Positions 9,434-16,051 of a DNA stretch of 64,000 nt are shown one piece after another. Both the position numbers and the translations under genes were made by a program. The stretch's first letter is position 1, and each line of letters begins with the position of its first letter. A model generated the notes under the pieces. It was not told the origin of the DNA. It ran no database searches and saw only the letters and a program-made list of their open reading frames with translations. The DNA lies in assembly GCF_021919345.1 (NCBI RefSeq), contig NZ_CP089293.1:3658001-3722000 (forward strand). Direction: 5' to 3'. The stretch is from Paenarthrobacter nicotinovorans. GTDB lineage: Bacteria; Actinomycetota; Actinomycetes; Actinomycetales; Micrococcaceae.

Positions 9434-11092
9434 GTGACCTCCTACCTCTTGGACCCTTCCCGCTCATCGGTTCCCCTAGCCGTCCCCGATGTAGAGCACG
9501 TCCTGGCTGTGCGCGGCGTGGGCGGCTACCGGCAATACCGCATCCCCGCCCTTGCTATCAGCACCCGGGGCACTCTTTTAGCCGCCTATGACGGCAGGCC
9601 CAACCTGGACGACCTCCCCAATCCCATCGATCTCCTCCTGCGCCGCAGCTACGACAACGGAGTCACGTGGGAGCCACAGCAGCTGGTTCGCACCGGTTCG
9701 GGACTCCACGGCTTCGGCGATCCAAGCCTGCTGGTGGACTCCGACACCGGGCGCATCTTCATGTTCCATGCCGCCGGGACCCACGCAGGTTTCTTTGAAG
9801 CAGTTGCCGGATTGGAGCCGGATGACGACGTGCAGCACGCGGACCTCAGTTATTCAGACGACGACGGCGACACCTGGCAGCACCGCCGGCTCACCGCGCA
9901 ACTTAAGCACGGCGCTGTCACTGGCCTGTTCGCCGCCGCCGGACAGGGAATCCAGATCCACACCGGACCTTTTGCGGGCCGGTTGGTGCAACAGTTTGTG
10001 TTGCTGGTGGACGGTGCCATCACGGCCGCGTCTGCGTTCAGCGACGATCATGGTGAGACCTGGACTTTGGGCGAGCTGATCGGTCCGGGTACCTCAGGCG
10101 TGGGGCCGAACGAGAACAAAGTAGTGTGCTTGGACGATGGCCGGTTGCTCCTGCATTCACGGGCCACGCCCTGCCGCTTGGCTGCAGTGTCCGAGGACGG
10201 CGGCCAAACGTGGAGCCCGCTGCAGCCTGTTCCGGACCTGCCGGATCCCAGCGACAACGGGTCCCTGACGCGCTTCGATGGTCAGCCGCATGGTACCTTC
10301 GCGGCGCCGGAGACTTCATCCTGGCTGCTGGCGAGCAACAACCAGGACCCTCATCTGCGTCGGAACACCATGCTGAGTCTCTCCCCCGACAACGGCGCCA
10401 CCTGGCCGGCAAAGCTGCTGCTGTGCCCGGGAAGCTCGGCCTACTCCACCGTGGCGCGGCTGCCGAACGGGAATATCGGGGTTCTCTATGAACGGCAGGG
10501 GTACCGGGAGATTGTGTTCGCGTCCATTCCTGCCGAGCAGCTGGCGGGGCAACTCTCCGCTTCACCCTGGGTTATGCCTGGGCCCACGGGCCTGGTCTTC
10601 GACATGGAACTGCGGTCCATCACCCCAGGCCGGCCCGCCGTGTGGCAGAACGCCGGCGACTTCCACGTGATCCCGTCCAACAGCGACGGCCAATGGGATG
10701 TCCAAACGTGGAAAGAAATCGGGCAGGGCTACGCCGGAGACCAGGTTCTCGGCACCCGGGAAGCCCAGGACCTCAACTACGGACCCATCGTCCCCGGCTA
10801 CAAAGCCGGGGACATCCTTGCCTTCACCGGACGGGTCCGCAACGGAGGCACTGAGCCGGCTGCCGGCGTCGTACTTCGCGGACCGCACCAGAACGCGGGC
10901 GGTTTCCCGCCCGCGGACCTGTTACCCGGCGAGCATGTCCTCTACTTCACGCCGACCTACACCATTACGGCGTCGGACCTCGAGCACAGCACGCTGGAAC
11001 TCGCCTTCACGGTGGAGGCCGACGGCGGGAGCGTGCGTGTGGAGCGGACGTTCCGTTTCGATCTGCGCACCGGGGCGGTTGTTGCGTCCTAG
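9434..11092 (+). CDS. sialidase (exo-alpha-sialidase, GH33-like)
   Basis: Six-bladed propeller glycosidase of 552 residues. It has a YRIP motif (family FRIP, carrying an arginine of the triad) near residue 36 and five Asp-box repeats: SYDNGVTW, SDDDGDTW, SDDHGETW, SEDGGQTW and SPDNGATW. A catalytic Tyr-Glu region and YERQGYREIVFA follow. The last ~110 residues form an Ig-like/NEW3-type beta domain (GYKAGDILAFTGRVRNGG). No signal peptide is visible from the GTG start, so it looks cytoplasmic. A -10 box TAGCAT (9422-9427), overlapping the upstream stop codon, ends 6 nt before the GTG. Confidence 0.88.
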   Translation: MTSYLLDPSRSSVPLAVPDVEHVLAVRGVGGYRQYRIPALAISTRGTLLAAYDGRPNLDDLPNPIDLLLRRSYDNGVTWEPQQLVRTGSGLHGFGDPSLLVDSDTGRIFMFHAAGTHAGFFEAVAGLEPDDDVQHADLSYSDDDGDTWQHRRLTAQLKHGAVTGLFAAAGQGIQIHTGPFAGRLVQQFVLLVDGAITAASAFSDDHGETWTLGELIGPGTSGVGPNENKVVCLDDGRLLLHSRATPCRLAAVSEDGGQTWSPLQPVPDLPDPSDNGSLTRFDGQPHGTFAAPETSSWLLASNNQDPHLRRNTMLSLSPDNGATWPAKLLLCPGSSAYSTVARLPNGNIGVLYERQGYREIVFASIPAEQLAGQLSASPWVMPGPTGLVFDMELRSITPGRPAVWQNAGDFHVIPSNSDGQWDVQTWKEIGQGYAGDQVLGTREAQDLNYGPIVPGYKAGDILAFTGRVRNGGTEPAAGVVLRGPHQNAGGFPPADLLPGEHVLYFTPTYTITASDLEHSTLELAFTVEADGGSVRVERTFRFDLRTGAVVAS

Positions 11093-11104
11093 CGGGGCCG
11101 CACC

Positions 11105-11506
11105 TTAGCGGTAGGTGCTGACGAACGGCTGGTTGGTGGGCACAATCTGCTTGCCGAGCGGCATCAGCGACACCGGGATCAACTTCAGGTTGGCGATAGC
11201 CAGCGGAATCCCAATGATGGTGATGGCCATGGCAAACGCGGTGACCACGTGACCGATGGCAATCCAGATACCCGCCACCAGCAACCAGATGACGTTGCCC
11301 AGGAGCGCGAAGACCCCTGTGCCGCCCGGCTTCTCAACCACCATCCGCCCGAAGGGCCACAAGCAGTACGCCCCGATCCGGAACGAAGCGATGCCCCAAG
11401 GAATGGTCACGATGAGCACGCAGCAAATAATGCCTGCCGCGAAGTAGCCCAGGGCCAACCAGAACCCGCCGAAGACAAGCCAGATGACGTTAAGGATCGT
11501 TTTCAT
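11105..11506 (-). CDS. YccF domain membrane protein
   Basis: Small inner-membrane protein (133 residues) with two copies of the YccF domain: NVIWLVFGGFWLALGYF at the start and NVIWLLVAGIWIAIGHV at about residue 71, each followed by IPWG/IPLA and a PFG/PLG turn. Four transmembrane segments are visible. Family function is unknown. It converges with the sialidase gene with only 12 nt between their stop codons. Its upstream side is the tandem-repeat region. Confidence 0.88.
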   Translation of the reverse strand: MKTILNVIWLVFGGFWLALGYFAAGIICCVLIVTIPWGIASFRIGAYCLWPFGRMVVEKPGGTGVFALLGNVIWLLVAGIWIAIGHVVTAFAMAITIIGIPLAIANLKLIPVSLMPLGKQIVPTNQPFVSTYR

Positions 11507-11952
11507 GTCCTCATTCTCTCCTGCGGGGCTGACAAAATGCCTAGGGGTCTGCCCTGAATCTTCCCTGACTTCAGCCGCCCAACCCGACGCTCGCTCACAT
11601 CCCTATGGCTTCCCCCCAACCCTCTTCCACACCCCACGCCCTTCCCACCAACCCTCACTCACACCCCACGCCCTTCCCGCCAACCCTCACCCACATCCCA
11701 CGCCCTTCCCACCAACCCTCACTCACACCCCTACCGAAGCGCCCTGGATGTGAGGAATCGTCCGGCCGAAACACCCGGGAAGTGAAAAAGGATCCGGTTC
11801 AAACACGCGGGATGAGAAGAAGGGATCGGTTCAAACACGCGGGATGTGAGGGAGCATCCCGTTCAAACACCCGGAACGTGAAGAAGCGTCCAGTTCAAAC
11901 ACGCGGGATGAGAGGAAGGGACCGGTTGAAACCCTAGGGATGTGAGGGAGGG
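11507..11952. repeat. intergenic region with two 32-bp-period tandem arrays
   Basis: Array A (11597-11724) is four units of exactly 32 bp, C-rich, containing CACGCCCTTCCC and CCAACCCTCAC; the first unit is degenerate. Array B (11740-11963) is seven units of 32 bp with a conserved part GGTTCAAACACGCGGGATG and a variable GA-rich part; the last unit covers the trpF stop codon. The reverse complement of array A also begins GTGAGGG, as do some B units, so the two may be diverged inverted copies. The period is not a multiple of three, so the open frame across it does not encode a repeat protein, and no constant repeat/unique spacer pattern of a CRISPR is present. Confidence 0.85.
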
Positions 11953-12549
11953 TCAGGCTTTGGCGGCAGTGACGAAGGCGCGGATCTTAGCCAGGTCCTT
12001 CACACCCCGCGAAGACTCGACACCGGAGGAAACGTCCACTCCCCAAGCGCCGGCAGCGGCTGCGGCGAAGGCCACGTTGCCGGGTTCCAAACCACCGGCG
12101 AGCAACCACGCCCGGCCCTCGAGCTCCTTCTCACGCACTGAGGCGTAGTCCCAGGACTCCCCCGACCCCGGCACTGCGGCGTCGATCAGGAACACGTCTT
12201 CGCCCAGATCCGCGAACTCGTCCTGGGAGGCACCCATGGTGACGGCACGGATGAGCCGCATGCCGGCGTCGTGCACTGTTTTGACGTCGTCCGCAGTACG
12301 GCGACCGTGCAGCTGCACCCACGAAAGTCCTGACGCGCGGGCCGTCGCCACGGCATCGGCGGCGGCTTCATGCCGGAAAACACCCACGGCATGAACCCCG
12401 GCGGGCACCAGCGGGAGCAGGATACGAACCTGGTCCGGGTTGACCTCCCGCGGGCTGGTGGTGAGGACGAAACCGACGGCGTCAGCACCGGCGTCGACGG
12501 CTTCACGTACTGATTCGGGCGTGCTCAAGCCGCATACTTTGACGAACAT
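11953..12549 (-). CDS. trpF: phosphoribosylanthranilate isomerase
   Basis: Amadori isomerase of tryptophan synthesis, converting N-(5-phosphoribosyl)anthranilate to CdRP. The 198-residue TIM barrel has catalytic Cys6 (VKVCGLS) and Asp123 (VFLIDAAVPGSG), with phosphate-binding AGGLEPGN and GVDVSSGVESSRGVKD. Length is typical. A GGGAGG site precedes the ATG. It stands alone, away from other trp genes, as is common in Arthrobacter relatives. Its stop codon lies inside the last 32-bp repeat unit. Confidence 0.93.
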   Translation of the reverse strand: MFVKVCGLSTPESVREAVDAGADAVGFVLTTSPREVNPDQVRILLPLVPAGVHAVGVFRHEAAADAVATARASGLSWVQLHGRRTADDVKTVHDAGMRLIRAVTMGASQDEFADLGEDVFLIDAAVPGSGESWDYASVREKELEGRAWLLAGGLEPGNVAFAAAAAGAWGVDVSSGVESSRGVKDLAKIRAFVTAAKA

Positions 12550-12647
12550 CCAGCGCCTCCCTCACTACCCGAACAACGTTTTCCACATATGACGTTAGCA
12601 AGCCGCGTTGCCATCGGAGAACCTGCGTCCACCATTAGGCTGGTCGG

Positions 12648-13295
12648 ATGGAGATTATCCGTTTTGCTGACATCCGTCCCGAACCGTGGCGCAATGGCGG
12701 CGGGGTGACGCGCGAACTCGCGAGCCACCCGCAGGCAGCCTCTGCGCAGGACGGTGCCTGGGATTGGCGTGTCAGCATCGCCGACGTCTCCAAAGCCGGA
12801 GAATTCTCCGTTTTCCCGGGCATGGAGCGGGTCATCACCATCATCGACGGCGAACTGCTGCTCCTCACCGTGGACGGCTCCGAGCACCCGCTCGAGAAAT
12901 ACCGTCCGTTCCGTTTCTCCGGCGAGGCCGCATCCTCGGCGACCCTCCCCACCGGCGATATCCGGGACTTGAACGTCATCGCCCGCGAAGGCGCGTTCAA
13001 GGGCTACACGTCGATCGTTGAGATCTCCAAGAAACGGGCTCACCCGGTGTTCGAGGGGCAGTTGGCTGTTCTGCTGGAGGGCAAGGCGACAGTTGCGCCC
13101 GGCGCCGGAGTCGAGGAAGAGCCGGCTGTGGAGGAAGAGTCCGACGGCGGCGCTCCGGCAACCAGCCCCGGGGAACCTGTCGAGTTGGCTCGCTATGACG
13201 CCGTCGTGGGTTCGGATACCCGCAGCCCTGAGATCTCCGGGCGGGGCTTTATCGCAGTGATCTCGATCGACCATGTGGAGCCGACTGACGCCTGA
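12648..13295 (+). CDS. HutD/Ves family protein
   Basis: Cupin-fold protein of the HutD/Ves family (215 residues): EPWRNGGGVTRELASHP, WDWRVSIADVSKAGEFSVFP and GMERVITIIDGELLLLTVDG are the signature stretches. HutD is linked to histidine degradation in pseudomonads and Ves to cold growth in E. coli, but the biochemical role is unsettled. No hut gene is nearby. A middle insert rich in Glu/Pro (about 145-170) is likely a flexible loop. A -10 box TAGGCT (12636-12641) ends 6 nt before the ATG, suggesting a leaderless message. Confidence 0.85.
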   Translation: MEIIRFADIRPEPWRNGGGVTRELASHPQAASAQDGAWDWRVSIADVSKAGEFSVFPGMERVITIIDGELLLLTVDGSEHPLEKYRPFRFSGEAASSATLPTGDIRDLNVIAREGAFKGYTSIVEISKKRAHPVFEGQLAVLLEGKATVAPGAGVEEEPAVEEESDGGAPATSPGEPVELARYDAVVGSDTRSPEISGRGFIAVISIDHVEPTDA

Positions 13296-13355
13296 TCTGG
13301 TGACGTTAACCACCAGAAGTGGCCACCCCGCGCCGGAGTTGCTAGCCTGAAATGA

Positions 13356-13374
13356 AGGTTCCGCTCTGGAACCT
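13356..13374 (+). other. 7-bp hairpin at the 5' end of the riboswitch leader
   Basis: AGGTTCC/GGAACCT stem with a GCTCT loop, ending at the base before the riboswitch core. A TAGCCT -10 box at 13343-13348 would put the transcript start close to this hairpin, so it may cap the 5' end of the leader. Confidence 0.5.
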
Positions 13375-13415
13375 CCGGACGACGGTTCAGTACCCGGCAC
13401 GCGACAAGACTGGCC
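13375..13415 (+). ncRNA. guanidine-III (ykkC-III) riboswitch
   Basis: 41-nt element carrying all conserved blocks of the guanidine-III class in order: CCGGACGA, GTACCCGG and GACAAGAC. Stem P1 is CCGG (13375-13378) with CCGG (13394-13397); the pseudoknot helix pairs TTCAGT (13386-13391) with ACTGG (13409-13413), one pair being a wobble. The element ends directly before AAAGGAA, the ribosome site of the first SMR gene (ATG 13428), which fits translational control: guanidine binding would free the site. The downstream SMR pair fits the known regulon of this class. Confidence 0.9.
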
Positions 13416-13427
13416 AAAGGAAATGTC

Positions 13428-13742
13428 ATGTCGTGGATAATTCTCATTCTTTCCGGTGCACTCGAGGCCGTCTGGGCCGCAGCTCTGCACCGTTCCAAGG
13501 GCTTCCGTAAACCCGTCCCAACAGTCGTTTTCCTGGTCGCAGTCACTGCGAGCATGGGCGGGCTGGCCATCGCAATGCAATCCATCCCAACGGGCACGGC
13601 CTACGCCGTGTGGGTGGGGGTGGGTGTGGTGCTCACCGCGGCTTACGCGATGGTCACCAAAGTTGAACGCGCGACGACGGCCCGGCTGCTTCTGCTTGCA
13701 GGCATCGGCGTATGTGTGGTCGGCCTGAAGGTGGTGGCATAG
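13428..13742 (+). CDS. SMR guanidinium exporter subunit
   Basis: Small multidrug resistance protein of the Gdx/SugE branch: starts MSWIILILSGALEAVW with the essential membrane Glu13, and has the branch motif GTAYAVWVGVG near residue 60. Four transmembrane helices in 104 residues. Proton-coupled guanidinium export is the known activity of this branch and the guanidine-III riboswitch in front makes it the likely role here. The second SMR gene follows after 2 nt, so the pump is probably a heterodimer with opposite topologies. Confidence 0.9.
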   Translation: MSWIILILSGALEAVWAAALHRSKGFRKPVPTVVFLVAVTASMGGLAIAMQSIPTGTAYAVWVGVGVVLTAAYAMVTKVERATTARLLLLAGIGVCVVGLKVVA

Positions 13743-13744
13743 CC

Positions 13745-14119
13745 ATGACGACAAAAACCAAGAACACCGGTAACGGAATCTTCTGGGCTATCCTCCTGGC
13801 GTCGGCGGTCCTCGAAGCCGTGTGGGCCACCGCTTTGGGGCTCTCCAATGGCTTCACGCAACTCATGCCCACACTGGTCTTCGCCGTCACCGCAGTATTG
13901 AGCATGCTGGGACTGGGTATCGCGGTGAAGCGCATCCCCCTTGGCACGGCTTACGCGGTATGGGTGGGTATCGGCGCGGCGCTGACCGTTGGCTGGGCCA
14001 TGATCACGGGCGTCGAATCGGCAAGCCCGCTGAAACTCCTCTTTATCGCCGGAATCGTGGGCTGTGCCGCCGGCCTGAAGGCGCTGCCCGCAGAGAAAGC
14101 CGTAGCCAAGCCCGAGTAG
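13745..14119 (+). CDS. SMR guanidinium exporter subunit, second partner
   Basis: Paralogue of the preceding gene: conserved Glu24 in SAVLEAVWATALG, and RIPLGTAYAVWVGIG. A polar N-terminal tail (MTTKTKNTGNG) and C-terminal tail (PAEKAVAKPE) frame the four helices, 124 residues in all. The ATG at 13745 is 2 nt after the stop of the first gene; both are controlled by the upstream riboswitch. Paired SMR genes usually form obligate heterodimers. Confidence 0.9.
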   Translation: MTTKTKNTGNGIFWAILLASAVLEAVWATALGLSNGFTQLMPTLVFAVTAVLSMLGLGIAVKRIPLGTAYAVWVGIGAALTVGWAMITGVESASPLKLLFIAGIVGCAAGLKALPAEKAVAKPE

Positions 14120-14141
14120 CGCCCGCTCCCTGGCGCCCTGT

Positions 14142-14201
14142 TTCGATGGTTCGCTGCACACCATGCCGCTCGCACGGCACACTGTGCAGCGAACCATCGA
14201 A
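14142..14201. terminator. long perfect hairpin after the SMR operon
   Basis: A 19-bp perfect stem, TTCGATGGTTCGCTGCACA (14142-14160) with its exact complement at 14183-14201; the 22-nt loop contains a further TGCCG/CGGCA stem. It lies 22 nt after the second SMR stop codon. No U-tract, so it may act as a factor-dependent end, an RNA stabiliser or a mobile palindrome. Confidence 0.6.
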
Positions 14202-14316
14202 TCAGCCAGGCAAGGCCACGCGAGGCCAGGCGGTGCTCGCAGAAATCGCAGGAATACCCCAGCGCGCCATCGGGTTCACGCCTTCAAGAGCACCCAAACA
14301 CGCATTGGAGACGTTC

Positions 14317-15321
14317 ATGACTGCAGTTCAGCTCGGAGATGGCCTCACGGTCAGCCCCCTCGGTTTCGGCGGAATGGCCCTGACCCCGGTCTATGGCGGG
14401 ATCGACCCGGAGGAAGGCCTGCAAACACTCAGGCACGCCGTGGACGCGGGCATCACGTTCATCGACACCGCAGATGTGTATGGCGCGGGCAGCAACGAGG
14501 AACTCGTGGGCAGGCTCCTGAAGGAGCGCCGCGACGAGATCCATGTAGCCACGAAGTTTGGAATTGAGGGCAACCCCGCGGACGGATACACGGGAGTCCG
14601 CGGGGATGCACCGTACGTCAGGCAAGCGGCGGAAGCGAGCCTCCGCCGCTTGGACACTGACGTCATTGACCTCTACTACATGCATCGCCGTGACCTCCGC
14701 GTTCCGATAGTGGAAACCGTGGAGGCAATGGCGGAGCTGGTCCGTGAGGGCAAGGTCCGGCACCTCGGCTTGTCGGAAGTGACAGCCGAGGAGCTCAGGC
14801 AGGCCAACGCCGTCCATCCCATTGCCGCGGTCCAGAGTGAATGGTCAATCTGGAGCAGGGATGTTGAGCTCAACGTTGTTCCTGCAGCCAAGGAGCTTGG
14901 CGTAGGGTTTGTGCCCTATTCGCCGCTGGGCCGCGGGTTCCTTACGGGAACCGTCAGCGCGGGCGATCTTGGCGAAAATGACTTCCGCCATAAGATCCCC
15001 CGTTTTGGCGACGAGGCACTTGATGCAAACCAGGCCGTTGTAGCCGCGGTTCGCGAGGTAGCCAGTGGGCTGGATGCAACTCCTGCCCAGGTAGCCCTGG
15101 CTTGGCTTTTCGCCCAAGGTCAGCGCCTCGGGATTTCGGTGGTCCCCATCCCCGGCACGCGCAAGACGTACCGGATCGACGAGAATCTCGGCGCACTGTC
15201 CCTGCAACTGGGAACAGCGCACCTTGAGGTGCTCGACCAAGCCGCTGCCGCCGTCGTGGGTTCACGCTCCGCCGACCCCAACTGGGTCTCGCAGGGCCGC
15301 GAAGCCAAGAACGTAGGCTGA
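14317..15321 (+). CDS. aldo/keto reductase
   Basis: NADPH-dependent carbonyl reductase of the AKR fold (334 residues). The catalytic tetrad is complete: Asp50 and Tyr55 in FIDTADVYG, Lys80 in VATKFG and His123 in YYMHRRD. VPIPGTRKTYRIDEN near the C terminus forms the NADPH phosphate site. Closest in pattern to YghZ/pyridoxal-reductase-like actinobacterial AKRs; substrate unknown. The ATG at 14317 has a TTGGAG site 6 nt upstream; the frame is open far upstream but only through the SMR gene and hairpin. The next gene follows after 4 nt, so the two are probably co-transcribed. Confidence 0.9.
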   Translation: MTAVQLGDGLTVSPLGFGGMALTPVYGGIDPEEGLQTLRHAVDAGITFIDTADVYGAGSNEELVGRLLKERRDEIHVATKFGIEGNPADGYTGVRGDAPYVRQAAEASLRRLDTDVIDLYYMHRRDLRVPIVETVEAMAELVREGKVRHLGLSEVTAEELRQANAVHPIAAVQSEWSIWSRDVELNVVPAAKELGVGFVPYSPLGRGFLTGTVSAGDLGENDFRHKIPRFGDEALDANQAVVAAVREVASGLDATPAQVALAWLFAQGQRLGISVVPIPGTRKTYRIDENLGALSLQLGTAHLEVLDQAAAAVVGSRSADPNWVSQGREAKNVG

Positions 15322-15325
15322 ACGA

Positions 15326-15976
15326 ATGGATTCGCTTATTCACTCACTACGTGACGTCACCATTCGCAGCATTTCGGTCAGCGAGATGAACAACAACGTG
15401 TACCTGTTGACGTCAAAGTCCACAGGTGCGCAGGTGTTGATCGACGCCGCCGACGACCTTCCAGCCATCCAGCAGCTTCTGTCGGAGTCCGCGGGCGATT
15501 CGGCCGAGCCCACCAAGCTGGTCCGGATAGCAACCACCCACCAGCACTGGGATCACGTCCGTGCGCTGGCGGAGCTGGTGGAAGTCACCGGGGCCACCAC
15601 GTCAGCGGGAGCGGACGACGCCGATGCGTTGCCGGTTCCGGTGGATGTCCGGCTTGGTCACGGCGACGTTGAGCGGTTCGACGACATCGAGCTCACGGCG
15701 GTCCACCTGCGTGGACATACCCCTGGCTCGATCGCCTTCGTGTACCAGGACCCGGACGGGCCGGCCCACATTTTCAGTGGAGACTCGCTGTTTCCGGGAG
15801 GCGTCGGCAACACACAGAAAGATCCTGCACGCTTCACTTCTCTGTTGAACGACGTGTCGGAACGACTGTTCGACGCCTATCCGGACGATACCCTGGTGCA
15901 CCCGGGCCATGGATTGCCCACGACCCTCGGAGCCGAGCGGCCACACCTTGAGGAGTGGCGCGCCCGGGGCTGGTAG
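15326..15976 (+). CDS. metallo-beta-lactamase-fold hydrolase
   Basis: MBL-fold hydrolase (216 residues) with zinc motif THQHWDH (His72, His74, Asp76, His77), LRGHTPGS (third His), SGDSLFPGG (bridging Asp) and HPGHG (last His). The pattern is like glyoxalase-II-type hydrolases. The preceding aldo/keto reductase raises the possibility of shared detoxification of an aldehyde such as methylglyoxal; that is inference. It converges with the DEAD-box helicase gene across a hairpin. Confidence 0.88.
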   Translation: MDSLIHSLRDVTIRSISVSEMNNNVYLLTSKSTGAQVLIDAADDLPAIQQLLSESAGDSAEPTKLVRIATTHQHWDHVRALAELVEVTGATTSAGADDADALPVPVDVRLGHGDVERFDDIELTAVHLRGHTPGSIAFVYQDPDGPAHIFSGDSLFPGGVGNTQKDPARFTSLLNDVSERLFDAYPDDTLVHPGHGLPTTLGAERPHLEEWRARGW

Positions 15977-15984
15977 CACCTGGA

Positions 15985-16045
15985 GTTGCGGGGCCTGCTC
16001 TGCGCTCTATTCCTTGCGGAAAGCGCGTAGAGCGGGCCTCACAAC
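15985..16045. terminator. bidirectional hairpin, copy 1 of a dispersed family
   Basis: Arms of 21 nt, GTTGCGGGGCCTGCTCTGCGC (15985-16005) given here only by position and ends GTTGCGGGG and TCTGCGC, pair with 16025-16045 with one mismatch and three wobbles. It fills the gap between two convergent stop codons. Related copies are at 18045-18107 and 24552-24621. Confidence 0.7.
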
Positions 16046-16051
16046 GGGAGG

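Noticed and set aside
11605..11937. 110-codon open frame through the tandem arrays
   Set aside because: The repeat period of 32 bp is not a multiple of three, so the frame changes from unit to unit and the protein would have no repeated pattern; no ribosome site is present.
11740..11963. Possible CRISPR array
   Set aside because: Units are contiguous with graded similarity over their whole length; there are no unique spacers and no cas genes in the window.
12525..13754. 409-codon leftward frame across hutD and the riboswitch
   Set aside because: It would run through the guanidine-III riboswitch and first SMR gene on the other strand and shows no domain.
14120..14316. Upstream extension of the aldo/keto reductase into the SMR gene
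   Set aside because: The frame is open, but the AKR fold begins at the ATG at 14317, which has a TTGGAG site, and the extension would cover the 19-bp hairpin.
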